Positions 1 through 10,302 of a stretch of DNA of 64,000 nt are shown piece by piece (the first letter of the stretch is position 1; each line of letters opens with the position of its first letter). The notes beneath the pieces were generated by a model that was not told the DNA's origin, ran no database searches, and saw nothing but the letters and a program-made list of their open reading frames with translations. The stretch comes from Flaveria trinervia. Its lineage: Eukaryota; Streptophyta; Magnoliopsida; Asterales; Asteraceae. The stretch lies in the NCBI GenBank assembly GCA_025506515.1, contig CM046457.1, forward strand, positions 38,760,231 through 38,824,230, in the 5' to 3' direction. Made by a program: the position numbers and the translations under genes.

Positions 1-108
1 ACAAACAATCAATATCATTTCATTAATCATTCCAAACATTATATCAGAATCAGACAAACAAGATCTATTACATTCATATCATGATCTAGGGACATACATG
101 TATCAACA
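1..108 (-). repeat. Partial 3' LTR of Sirevirus A
   Basis: Read on the minus strand, the LTR begins TGTTGATACATGTATG at 108 and runs off the left edge of the window. A purine-rich tract lies directly upstream of this TG, as expected for the start of a 3' LTR. The opening bases resemble those of the plus-strand LTR at 58094 (TGTAGATACATGTGTA), and both continue with a similar AATGTAATA stretch. I therefore infer that element A and element E belong to the same or sister families. Confidence 0.7.
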
Positions 109-120
109 AACTCCCCCTTG
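109..120 (-). other. Polypurine tract of Sirevirus A
   Basis: The minus strand reads CAAGGGGGAGTT immediately before the LTR start TGTTGATACATG. This is the usual primer site for plus-strand DNA synthesis in LTR retrotransposons. It fixes the orientation of element A. Confidence 0.8.
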
Positions 121-133
121 GACCTAGATCTCT

Positions 134-3100
134 CTAATATCTTGTTGTCTTCATTACCTCCTCATACTTCTTGTACTTATCCTCTTTTGTAACTCCTGCA
201 TGAATCTCAAATGCAAAACAGAGTCTTATGACATTCTGGAACCGGAGGGCTTGTACTATATCCTGCGTATCATAGAACAGTGGCCACTTGTATAGAGTGT
301 AGACATCAGTAGATGACAAGTTGGTAAGCCACATTGGGTCAAATACCCTGATAGTATCCATTTGGCCCTCTTTGTTTAGGACTATGACCGCTTCTCCTGT
401 CCTCCAATCGTAGTACCATCACTTAAAGTGTGGAGTGAAGTCCTGTGGCATTTCCCTTAGTGGGATTCTTGACATCGTGCGCGGAAGACCCCATTTCAAC
501 ACTATCTTTGGCTTTCCAGTAATGGAATTAACTTCAGACCTTCTGATGTACCTTGTAGGCTGTTGGGGTCTGAAATTAACCCACCTGGTGTGGTACTCCT
601 TCCTTAGGGCAGCCTCAAACCATCCTGACATCTTTCTCGGGTCAGCATACAACAACTTCAGTTTGGCCAGCTGGTTGAGCTCAAAACCTGGTAGAGTCTT
701 CAGATCATGTGGAAATCTAAAGTACTCTATGTCCTTCTCCCTCTTAATGGCATAAACGTTAAGGTCCTCAAAATACGCCGATGCTATAATCCTTCCTGAC
801 GCCTTATGATGTTTCTTGACTCTGTAGAGTTTGGTGTAGGCGTCCTGTTTAGGTGCAGCACGTTCGGCTCTATCTTCTTCAAAACATGTAGCCCATTCAG
901 CCTTTCGGATATCAACATCATCATTTGAGGCTTGGGCTAATCCCTCTTTCTTCTCTGACTCCTGCTCCATTTTGTCTAACACCTCAAACGTGTCACTGAC
1001 AACGGATTCACCAGATTAGGGATCACATTTCCCTCATTGTCAGCATACTAAGGCTAGTGCTCTGCAGTGACATCTTCTATCTCTATTTCATCAATGTCGT
1101 TGAGCTCTTCGTCACTTGTCGAGTCGCACGTTGGAGCATCCTTTACAATCTCATCGAAATTTAGCTTGAAGATCTCAGCTAGTTGCTCATTTGATAGATC
1201 GTGAATTATTTCCCCTTCTTCAGGGTATAACTCACCGACCTTCTGACGATCCCTTGCAGATCAAGAATCATAGTTAGATGAGTCTTGATCTGCTGAAGGG
1301 GAGCAACAACAAACTCATCCCTCTCATAGTTTGGATTTGTTTGATTTAAACATGTAGCACATCAACCATTAGTTAATAATCAAAACAGAAATACATTAAT
1401 CTTAATATAACCATTAAATACATAAGTTTAAATTCATGATTCAAATACAAAAGTAACCAAATACATAGACATCTAATCATTACTTTTGTCTTGGATCACT
1501 GGGTCATCACTTAGTGGAGCAGAGGATGAAGTTTGTTGGTCTTGATTCTTCTTAGACCTCCTTTCTTGACCTTGAGAAGAGGTAGATGCAGTTGCATCCC
1601 CTCCTTCTTCATCATCATCCTCATTCCTCTCCTCTGTCCTCTCGTTCTCAATCCCCTCATCATCCTTAGTCTGATCATCATCATCTTCATCATCATCATC
1701 ACCATCATTACCATCTCCCTCTTTAATCTTCAGAGGCTCATCTTTAGATCCCTTAAGTTTGAGCATGATGGTCTTCTTCGCATTCTCCAACTCCTCAATC
1801 TTCTTAGCAGAAGTGACTCTATGCTCTTGGAGTTGGGCGATCTCGTGGCTCTGAGCAGCCATTTGCTGGGCCTGCTCCTCGATCAGCCGAGCCTGCTCCG
1901 AGATCTGGTGCGACTGCGCAGCAGTAAGATCTGCAAGCTGTCGGATCTGCGTAGTCTTCTCTTCATCAGCAGCTAACAGTCGCATTACCATACGGTTTAG
2001 CGCTGAAAACTGGTCCTCTACCCCAAATTGAGGTAGATGAGATCCATATATATGTGCGGGATGAGATGAGGGTCCTGCTTGGTGGATAGTGGTGGTGGTG
2101 GTGGTTGTGGTGAAGATAGGGTTGGGTCGGTGAGATAGTGGAGGTGATGTAGGAGTGAAAGATATGGTGGTGGTTGGCATATGTACAGTGGTGGGAGGTG
2201 TTGTAGTGGTAGTGGTAGCTGTGGTAGCTGTGGTGGTGGATGGTGTGGCTGTAAAAGTGGTAGTGGTGATGGTAGATGTAGTGGCTGTGGTGGAGACGAA
2301 GGTGAGTCTTCTCCTCTTCTTCTTCTGGCCATGGGGCTGAGCCATCCGTTTCTTCCTCGATCCAGTCGAGGTGGATGCTCCCCTAGAACACGGCTAGCAG
2401 ACTTAGGAGCATAGCTGGGATCTGCAGTCGTCTCTCCCGAATCCTTGGGGCGTTCACCAACCGCCTGGAGTCCATGCTCAGTGGGAACAACCTTGCTTCC
2501 CACAGTCCTAGTCAATGGCTCCTCGTCTGACTCTTCTTCCTCCTCACCAATTATAAAGTCCTGGTGGAACCCGACTGACTCAGCTATGTCTCCCATGGGG
2601 GCAGATACCGGAGGTATAACATCTGTAGTTGCGCCCCTCGGTGGAATTGGCATGTCTTCTCCAGCATCCCCACCGTTATCATCATCAGAGTCATTGGTGG
2701 GTAGAGCAATCTGCTCAACATCAGAATCAGTGTCGTCGTGACGCCACTTGCGTCTACCTGGCGCCACATATCTTTCATTGGCCAGATGGCCAATCAACCT
2801 CTTTACCTGGGGCTTTACCTGCTTGCCCCGATCCACTCTCATGCGACCCAAAGTTGTGTCATCCATAATCTCTAGGGCAACCGCATCATGTCTCTCCTTG
2901 CGAAGTAATGGCAACTTCTCGTTGAAGATCAGCTGCAGAAATCTGGGGTACATACAAAAACCCTCGTTCCCGTTGGCCTCCAGATTCTCCACCAGATACA
3001 AGAAGATCATGCTCGAGAAGCTGAATGGGTGGTTCAGCACCAGTGCCACATAGGCATTCCGAATCTGGTTTGACAGGTCATCAAACACACCCCTTCGAGA

Positions 3101-3544
3101 AGCAATACACTTCAGGATCACATGCGCCATGTATTCATACTGGGGACACAGATTGCTCTTGTTGAGCACACCTCAGTTGATGTCCCCAGCGTACTTAATC
3201 CTGAGGAAGCAACCTCTTACTGTAAATGGATGTAGTCTGGTGGGGTGATCAGTATCGTCCCCAAAATCAAGTACTCTCTGGATGTCAGCTGTTGTAATCT
3301 CAATATCATGACCATGAATGGAGCTCCGTATGCTGTAAGGCTCACGTGAACGATCTACGGAGGCATTCTCCCAGAAAGCCTGATGTAATCACCTGTAAGG
3401 AGTACACGGTGTGGATATGGCTTTATGTATGCGAGAGCGTCTAAGGAACGCAATAATCTCTATAAACTCGGCCCCATTCCGAGTCGTATGGTCCAAATGA
3501 GCACATATATTGTGCTTTGGATTGATGGACCATCTATCAGCCAT
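134..3544 (-). pseudogene. Sirevirus accessory (third) ORF, copy A, broken
   Basis: Decayed ORF of roughly 1,100 codons just upstream of a 3' LTR. The ATG at 3544 (MADRW) was chosen because copies B and D also open M-A-N. Going downstream: an N-terminal region with an IHGHDIEIT motif (about 3300), a helical domain with PQYEYMAHVI and CMYPRFLQL (about 2940-3150), a linker rich in Asp/Glu then Pro/Ser/Thr, Gln-rich coiled coil (1790-2000), acidic stretches (1060-1720), and a C-terminal region with HDLKTLPGFELNQL (about 690) and NKEGQMDTIRVFDP (about 350). At least one stop (419-421) and several frameshifts break it. No transmembrane segment or catalytic motif is evident. Copies B, C and D share this order where they are preserved. 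I recall similar proteins in Asteraceae genome annotations but could not search. Function unknown; an env-like or accessory retrotransposon protein is the best guess. Confidence 0.7.
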
Positions 3545-3580
3545 TATCTGAAACACAAGACACAGAACCATTAGTAAGTC
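3545..3580 (-). promoter_or_regulatory. Splice-acceptor-like signal before accessory ORF A
   Basis: The minus strand has TTACTAAT, then a T/G-rich tract, then TGTGTTTCAG ending at 3548, three bases before the ATG. This matches a plant branch point about 24 nt from a 3' splice site. It could let the ORF be expressed from a spliced message. It is a sequence match only. Confidence 0.4.
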
Positions 3581-3619
3581 ATACATCAACCTTCAGTTCA
3601 AGTGTATAGTTTAAATTCA

Positions 3620-4575
3620 ATCTGATTCATTCGTACGAACGAATCATGCGACTGAAGTCAGTCGGTTGTCCTTTCATGCGACTAAGCTCATTCGGGTGAA
3701 TGAGACATGCGACTTAGTTCAATCTGTTGGCTGAGTCTGCGATTGGTTCAGTCGGCCGACTGAGTTCATTCGCATGATACATTCGGCCGATTGACCCATT
3801 CAGCAGCCTTAATCGTGCGATTGAAGTTCACCCAGACGACCAATCGCATGACCCACTGTTCAATGGATTGAGGTTCGAGTCTTGATCAATTCATGAAACT
3901 AAACGTGGTTTAATGGCTCTTTAGACTCGGAATCTCTTAACTAATGACCTATTAGACTTAGTTTTAACATGTTGCTTAGTTTCAGTTGGTTATTTGATCA
4001 TTTACGGTCTGATTCTTGTTTCAGTCAAATATCACACAATTAGGGCTTGCTCTCTTCTAATTCCGGTGTGATTTTACTAATAGATACCTGTATAAATGTC
4101 AACGCAAGTCAGAATTTCGATAAAGATGTGGAAACAGGGTCTAAAGCAATTTCGGCAGAGTAACGGTACAATGTGCGATTTAGGAGCGATTGAGGGTGAT
4201 GAGTGGAATGCGATCGACTATGGCCATTTAAATACTGAAGCTGAGTTCAATCGGCCGACTGGCCTCATTCGCTCAGTTCATTCGGGCGACTGAGGCTCAG
4301 TCGTGCGATTGGCCCAGTCAGTCGCATTCAGCTGTTCGACTGAGTTTCAGTCGGTCGACTGACTCATTCCTGCCCTTTCATTCGCACCTTCAGTTAACCA
4401 ACTGAGTCTTAGTCGGTCGACTGACTCATTGGCACCCTTTCATTCGGTTAAATGGATCATTTTGATAAGCCATTCGAGTGAATGGCCCAATCTCATGTCC
4501 AGTCGTGCGAATGGGATCCATTCGCATGGTTGGTCCATACTTATGATCCAGTGGTGCGAATGGGTTACACTTATG
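3620..4575. repeat. Palindromic-word cluster, family A (two blocks)
   Basis: Two blocks (about 3620-3860 and 4235-4575) are packed with variants of RTCGNNCGAY and its neighbours. Examples are the perfect palindrome CAGTCGGCCGACTG at 3749-3762, CAGTCGGTCGACTG at 4348-4361, and GTGCGAATGG and CATTCGCATG words. Between the blocks (3860-4235) the sequence is ordinary and AT-rich. The same words occur in the LTR (58330-58515) and leader (59040-59265) of plus-strand element E. The cluster lies upstream of accessory ORF A. Confidence 0.8.
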
Positions 4576-4627
4576 AACATTTAGCACTTAAACCCTTTTT
4601 CCTGTTGAAATTTAACATTATGAGCAT

Positions 4628-4770
4628 TTGATCATCTCAGACATGATCCTTTTAACTTGAAAACCTTTTGATCACCTCAACGTGATCCTTTTAAACAATT
4701 TAGTCACCTCAGATGTGACACTGTTAAACTTTGAAAACACATGTGGCCATCTCAGACATGACCCTTTTAG
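4628..4770. repeat. Imperfect tandem repeat, about four units of 35-50 bp
   Basis: Successive units carry variants of ATCATCTCAGACATGATCC followed by TTTTAA. They read 'catctcagacatgatccttt', 'cacctcaacgtgatccttt', 'cacctcagatgtgacactgt' and 'catctcagacatgaccctt'. Each has a short inverted repeat around the variable centre. They lie just right of the palindromic words and probably belong to element A's spacer. Confidence 0.65.
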
Positions 4771-4779
4771 GTGAGTGAA

Positions 4780-5633
4780 TCCCATACTGATTTTCATGAT
4801 ATAGTCCGACGAACAAACAAACTAAAATGACTAACTAACTAGAAACTTAAACTAAATACAAAAATAGAACTTGTTTTTGACTTTTTGTGGGAGATAAATC
4901 CTAAGATAGACATCTCCTGGATTTGGTTTATTGCATGTTTCTTGTGTGAAATTTGATCCTTGTGTGAAATTTGTGTCATATTTCTTTATTGCATGCATGA
5001 AAGTCTGCATTAGCTCGAACTGTAACCATTAGCTATGAACTTAGCCATGAAAATGTAAATAGTACTATTGGGTTTGACACCTTTTTGTGGTTAGTCGTGC
5101 TAACCTCTGACCAATAGGTTACACGATTGCATATATTTTCAAAATGATATCTCATTGTTTGAATGTACATGGGATGGGGAAAATGGTATTTCATCACTGT
5201 TTGATTATAGGCTCTTGGTGTCATACTATTTTTCGTAGGCAATGATATGACTATGATGATCAATTGGAACTTGTTTTGTTATCGTATGGTTTTCAAGGAA
5301 AAATGATTTAGTTAAGCCAATAAAACTTGTGATCTCACCAACTTTATTGTTGATGTTTTCCAAGATATTTTTAAGGTAATTAATTCAAGTCAACGAAAAG
5401 GGGGGTTTTAGCAAACATTGCATATTTTGGGATACCAACTTTTGGGAGATTTTCATCTGTTACTCAATTACTTGAGTCATAGTTGTAAATATTTTTGTTT
5501 TCAAACAAAACTTTGGTTTGTGAAAACTTATACATTGGTATCAAATTTTATCGTGTTAAGTGTTTGCTTTAACCATATGCTATGAATTCCATGATTGTTT
5601 CACTTCGTGTTTCCACCGAGGCAGGGTGTGACA
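4780..5633 (+). repeat. Ty3/Gypsy LTR 3' part, likely solo or remnant
   Basis: No coding signal is seen. The stretch ends GCAGGGTGTGACA at 5633, like the LTR end of Gypsy P (GGGGTGTGACA at 50611). Upstream text is also similar to that LTR ('ctcaccaactttattgttgatgttttc' style against 'cttaccaacgttatgttctcc'). No primer-binding site follows, so this is a solo LTR or a 3' LTR remnant. The left boundary is uncertain. Confidence 0.45.
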
Positions 5634-6270
5634 TAATGACCACATAATAGTGTGTCTATTGTCTAGAAAGAGAGGACATGAATTTCCTCATATTATCCCT
5701 ATTCTCAAGAGTTACTCTAACATCTATTAGAGTATCCACATTCTCAACATACCTGAAGTATTGTTGAGTCATGTTTTCACATGTTTTGAAGGTGAAGTTC
5801 TCAAACTACTGTTTCAAGAGGTCTTTCTTGTTCTCTTTAGATTCACTAGACCCTCATACATCACGTTAAGTGCATCTCATAGTTTCTTGGCAATTTTACA
5901 CTTCTTGAAGCCTCTATAAATAGCATTTGGAAAAGTAGTTTGAAAGGCAGTCATGGCCTTCTAATCTACATCAATTCTCTTCATGTGTTATTCAGAGTAG
6001 TCAGACACTTCCTTTGAAATCATGTCACCTCCAGCAACAACTGAAGAGGTGGATGGAATATAAGGTCATGAGGTAATAGACTCCCACATTCTATTGTCTT
6101 GAGACTTAAATAAACCTTCCATTCTTAGGCAAAAATCATCAAGAATGATCAATGGGGACTTTACCATAATACTAGTTTCCATCAGACTTAGAAGCTGCCA
6201 TTTGAGATGTTTAGTGATTTGTAAAACTAAGGGATTTCACATGATGAGATCTTACAATCAAAAGCGAAAT
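5634..6270 (-). pseudogene. Copia gag N-terminal remnant
   Basis: The minus strand starts MAASKSDG at about 6200, just inside a primer-binding site. Fragments typical of the UBN2-type Copia Gag follow across several frames, such as KAMTAFQTTFPNAIY and a KIAKKLWDALNVMYEG-like stretch in which the Trp codon is a stop. There are many stops and shifts. Gag forms the virus-like particle of these elements. Pol is absent, because the remnant ends where the Gypsy LTR end begins. It could be the 5' part of element A, but the LTR next to it does not match A's LTR, so I treat it as separate. Confidence 0.6.
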
Positions 6271-6282
6271 GCTCTGATACCA
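6271..6282 (-). other. Primer-binding site, initiator Met tRNA type
   Basis: The minus strand reads TGGTATCAGAGC, the classic match to the 3' end of plant initiator tRNA-Met. It sits between the LTR on the right and the gag remnant on the left, which fixes the minus orientation. Confidence 0.85.
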
Positions 6283-6284
6283 AT

Positions 6285-7080
6285 TACAGGATCCATTAAT
6301 GGAGGTCAATACAATTAATTTCATAATAAGGAGCGTGTTAAACACTTAACAAATCAAAAAGGAAACTAGGTTTATGTACTGGATGCTAAGAACACAAGCA
6401 AATAATAAATAGAACTTAAAGAACAAGAACAAATATATGCAGTTTTCAAGATTGTTGTATATTGCACTCATTTCTTTTACAATTGTTACAAAAGCATCAA
6501 AAGAAATACAAGAACGTAGATACTTTATACTACATCCTATAGCCGGTTATACTATAAAAGCTAGCTCGAAACACTAATCTAGCCAACAAGATCAATGTAC
6601 AGCTAAAAGGAAAATTGCCTTTTGACTTGTGACTATGACATACATAGCTCACATCCAAATATATTACAAAAAGGATAAAAGGTACAAAGTAAAAAGTTAC
6701 AAACTCTCAACCTTAATCTACAGTTGCAAAATCATAGACCTTTTCACCAACTTATACAAGTTGGTTAGTCTTCAGAGTTGCAACGGAACGTAAGTTAGCT
6801 TTTTGCAAAAGTGGATCAGAGAAAGCATGTCTTCTTTATATTTGGAAGAAATCATTCTTCACATCATTGGCTTTGGATACTTTGTCTTTGAAGCTTCAAA
6901 AAACTTCATCTTTGGCTTCAAAAGATTTGGTCTTTGGCTTCGGAAGATTTTACACTTAGAATAATTTTCTATGAAGAGTGTAAAACGTTTGAAGTAACTT
7001 CTACCTTGTACATAAGTGCATGAATGCTAGAAGCTCTTTGGTTGCTTTGGTTGCATCAGCCTTGCTAATATAACCTAACA
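6285..7080 (-). repeat. 5' LTR of the minus-strand Copia
   Basis: The LTR is bounded by the primer site on the left and, on the minus strand, begins about TGTTAGGTTATATTAGC at 7080. A TATA-like TAATATATTTGG is present on the minus strand near 6660. Words such as CTTCGGAAG (6938-6946) and CTTCAAAAG are clustered at 6880-6950, upstream of it. An inverted repeat (TTTTACACT and AGTGTAAAA) flanks 6950-6985. Both boundaries are approximate. Confidence 0.5.
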
Positions 7081-7496
7081 TACTTAAGGAGGATTTTACC
7101 CTAGTAAGAAATTCTAATATATCTTCCGAAGCTTAAATTTACTCCTAAGTACTTATATGTTTTGAAGAACAATTTTTTTCCAAAAGCAATTTAGTCTCGG
7201 AAGTTTTATTTACTCCTTAAAAACAACTTCTGAAGCTTAAATCTTCTGAAACCAAATCTGTCTCGGAAGAAAAATTACTCTAAGTACATTTTCTTCGAAA
7301 GCACTTCTTTTGCAACTAAGGAATATCTTCCAAAGTCAATTTTGCTTTGGAAGCTTTCTTAAACTTCTAAAGGAAAATTACCTTCGTATGTTTTCAACTT
7401 CCAAGATAACTACCTTTTTGGGCACTTGTTCAGAGGTGGGACCGCCATCTAGATTTCAAAGTTTATCTTTTGTAATAACTTTATCTCACATCCAAG
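7081..7496 (+). repeat. Spacer with CTTCCGAAG-word cluster before ORF D
   Basis: No coding signal. Variants of CTTCCGAAG or CTTCNGAAG recur (7123-7131, about 7220, 7240, 7262, 7290, 7330, 7350), often next to AAATTTACTCC. The word matches that in the adjacent LTR at 6880-6950. The cluster ends 50-100 bp before a strong TATA box, as in a retroelement U3 region. Confidence 0.6.
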
Positions 7497-7507
7497 TATA
7501 TAAATAG
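7497..7507 (+). promoter_or_regulatory. TATA box before accessory ORF D
   Basis: TATATAAATAG is a near-perfect plant TATA box. About 25-45 bp downstream comes a CT-rich stretch (CTCTCTCTTCTTCTTC), a common plant leader composition. The ATG of ORF D follows 115 bp after the TATA box. Promoter activity is inferred. Confidence 0.6.
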
Positions 7508-7621
7508 CCTTTCCAATGGATCTCACTCTCTCTTCTTCTTCTTCATCTTAATTTTCTCTAGCCCTAAATTCTTCACAAACCCTTATTGTTTTTCCAATCT
7601 CTCTTATAAAGGCTTCAAGAA

Positions 7622-7838
7622 ATGGCCAACCCTGAACCTCAAAACCAATAAGCCTTTGAATGCACCTACATAAGTAACATAACCAGGTTGTTTTGTTATT
7701 TGTTGAGAAAGACCCTAGTTTTTTAGGGATCTACAACTTTCTTTCCCGCTCTTTCTACCTTACCATGATCACGATTGAACCTCCATTATATGAAGACCAA
7801 CTCTTAAAGTTGTGGAGGACTTGCCCAGAAATCATAAT
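7622..7838 (+). pseudogene. Accessory ORF copy D, part 1 (N-terminus)
   Basis: The ATG at 7622 opens MANPEPQNQ and then hits a stop. A shifted frame carries EKDPSFLGIYNFLSRSFY and PPLYEDQLLKLWRTCPEI, which fit the N-terminal region seen in copy B (KSSFWTKFDNAID, then NPTIHAESLQQ). The frame is cut at 7838 by Copia K1 and resumes at 13730 after the ATAAT target duplication. The part upstream of the YPRF domain is thus split over two pieces. The start follows a TATA box and leader rather than pol. Function unknown. Heavily decayed. Confidence 0.55.
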
Positions 7839-8829
7839 TGTTGGATTCTTTATGCCCAAGACACATAGAACATTGATGTGGTTAGTATGTTATGATCCAA
7901 GTCGGGTCATACCCAATAACAAGCTTAGCAAACACCAAATAATATTTAATTGATGATATGATCATGAATTAAATAAATACACCATTTAGAAAATGGGTTT
8001 TCTAATAAGTTGCATATGAGATTGAACAACTTATATGGATATTTTATTCATGGATATTATTTGTAATGTTGTTTAATTTAGTTAAATAACATCAAATAAT
8101 AGAAGTGTGTGTATGTTATATAATTAAAAGGTTAATTATATATCCTTTTTTAATCAAATAGTTTAACAAGGATTAAAAGGGACTTTTTTGGGGGAAAACT
8201 AAAAAGAACCATTAGGTTCGGCCGCCCCTCTTAAGGGGTTTCTCTCCTTTGTTCTTTTTGAGGTTTTGAGACTTTGTATCTCCTAGAACAAACACGCACT
8301 CCATCCAGCTCTCTCTCTCATTTTTGCAAAAGGTTCACAAGAACACAAACTCTTCTTTTGGAAGAAGGGTTCACGGCTGAAACAAGGCTCGAGCAGCCTC
8401 CTTGATTGTTCACGGCGGGAACAAGACTCCAGCAGCCTTCTTGATCCGATTTCGGTGCTCAAATCCTAGCAACAAGGTGCTTGCTTGATGCTTGTGGGTA
8501 TGGATGCTTGTGGGTATGGATGCTTGTGGGTATGGATGCTTGAGGACATCTTTCCTTGATGTTTTGGCTGTTCAACAACATCATCTTCTTCACCCAAAAT
8601 TGTTTTCTGCAGCTTTACTAAGGTAGCATGTATGGTTTGTTTTGGGTTGTTATCTCTTGTTGATAGCTACTTCAAACACATATAAATGATCCTATGTTCT
8701 TGGGTTTGTTGATGTTTTGTTATTAGCCTTAATTTTCAGATTACTAATGATAATTTTAAGGTTACATTCCGCTGCGTTTTCATAGTTTAAAAGGTTAAAC
8801 TACTTTGATATGGTTCAACAAACCCAACA
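7839..8829 (+). repeat. 5' LTR of Copia K1
   Basis: Starts TGTTGGATTC and ends ACCCAACA just before the primer site. Its last 340 bp are repeated at 13406-13724. A 16-bp unit, TGCTTGTGGGTATGGA, is present three times at 8489-8536 but only twice in the 3' LTR, a replication-slippage difference. A second, diverged pair occurs at 8370-8450, around GTTCACGGC and AGCAGCC. Confidence 0.85.
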
Positions 8830-8830
8830 T

Positions 8831-8842
8831 TGGCATCTAGAG
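8831..8842 (+). other. Primer-binding site of Copia K1
   Basis: TGGCATCTAGAG lies one base after the LTR. It is a diverged form of the initiator tRNA-Met match TGGTATCAGAGC. Confidence 0.6.
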
Positions 8843-10302
8843 CTGGATATGTGGATGATTAGTTTCTTTTGTTATTGTAAAATTGGTTTTATGGGGCTTT
8901 AACAACCAAAAGGGGCTGTTTTGGGGTGATGTTATAAATCCCCAACCATTCAAGGTTATATCTAACATGCTTGTGATTAAACCTTGAAAGAAAGATATCA
9001 AGTGGTTGATAATGTTTTTGTTTGGACAAAGATCCTAAATTCTTGGTTTATGTTGGCTGAAAATTTAGGGTCATATGGGGATTTATTTGGTTCTTGTATG
9101 ATTGTATATGATGTTTCATATTGGTGCATAACCTAGCCTTGACCTTGTGTTGATTTGGTTTTATATGGACGTTTGTTTTGGTTGATTTCATTCTTATGGG
9201 TTGTAATAATTATTCCTTTGTGCTTGTATTTGGATGTAATTTATTTATTCATTCATTTGTGATGTAATAGATAGATTAAGTATGTTTTTCTTTATTAGAA
9301 AATTTGTATTAGGATATAAATTTTGTAAAAGAAGATGCACAAGATGGAAGCACAAAAGGAAGACACAAGAGAAGGACTTGAAGCATTTGGATGCAAGTTC
9401 AAGTGGGGGTCTTTGGTGATCTCATCTTTGTGTTGTGTTCAACCCTTAGGAAAGACCAAATGATAACACTTGTGATGACAAACAAGTGTTGTCAATATAG
9501 TGGCTATGGTTATGCACATGTGATTGTTTGATATATGCTTGTTTGATTATTCATTTTATGTTGATTGTTTGATATATGGATATGCTTAACAATCTAAATA
9601 AATTATCACAACAAGCTGAATTTTGTGGTTCCTAATCATTAAGTGACTAATAAAAGGTTATTAAAAGGATTAATGATTTCAAAATAAAAGAGGTTTTATT
9701 AAAAGAGAACCATAGGGTATCATGTATTTGAAAGCATGCGAATACAAGGTACATAGAGTTTTCATAACTAGAATTAATGGAAACTTAAATCCCTTTGAAA
9801 ACAAGTTAAACACCATCCTTTTACACCACACTCGAATCACTTGAAAACTACTTGTGGGATAAAGGTCACCTAACCACTTTTAGGGAACTTGTGTGTTTGA
9901 GGTGAGTTTAACATATTTGTGGGATAAAGGTCACCTAACCGCTTGTATGTGTAAACTCACACGTGTGTGTAAGTAGGACGACTTGAATTGGAAACCATGT
10001 GCATAGGGTCACCGAAGCATGTCGTACAATGGTGTTGATGGGATTTTACATGTCGACTAAACATAAGATGTTTAACCGATCCCATAAAGCTAGAAGTTGC
10101 TATAGGTTGCAATTGTCAAATATTGACTACCTTGTTAATTTAAATAATAGGATAAAGGTCACCTAACCATGATTTAAATATAATATTGGATTCTAGATTT
10201 TAATTATTAATTGTCTAAGAGATGTGTAAAGGGTATTAATAATTAAAATGCAATTTTTCAGAAATACTAAAATGACTAAAATGACCATTGTATTTTGTAG
10301 AC
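8843..10302 (+). other. Long untranslated leader of Copia K1 with a thrice-repeated motif
   Basis: There are 1.46 kb without an ORF between primer site and gag. The motif GGATAAAGGTCACCTAACC occurs three times, at 9857-9875, 9922-9940 and 10150-10168, with a shorter relative (GGGTCACCG) near 10006. The body of the leader is otherwise T/G-rich. A packaging or translation role is only a guess. Confidence 0.7.

Noticed and set aside
2155..2414. Plus-strand Gly/Val-rich open frames over the GTGGTA repeats
   Set aside because: They are antisense readings of the Thr/Pro-rich linker of accessory ORF A. No codon or domain signal supports them.
3620..4575. CRISPR array or satellite DNA
   Set aside because: Words are degenerate, irregularly spaced and in a eukaryotic retroelement. 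There is no constant repeat-spacer length.
5033..5263. Minus-strand 76-codon frame
   Set aside because: AT-rich sequence in an LTR-like region with no recognisable motif.
8163..8480. Host gene 5' end near the CT-rich stretch at 8240-8340
   Set aside because: The stretch is inside the K1 LTR, bounded by TG...CA and target duplications. It is the leader region of the LTR.
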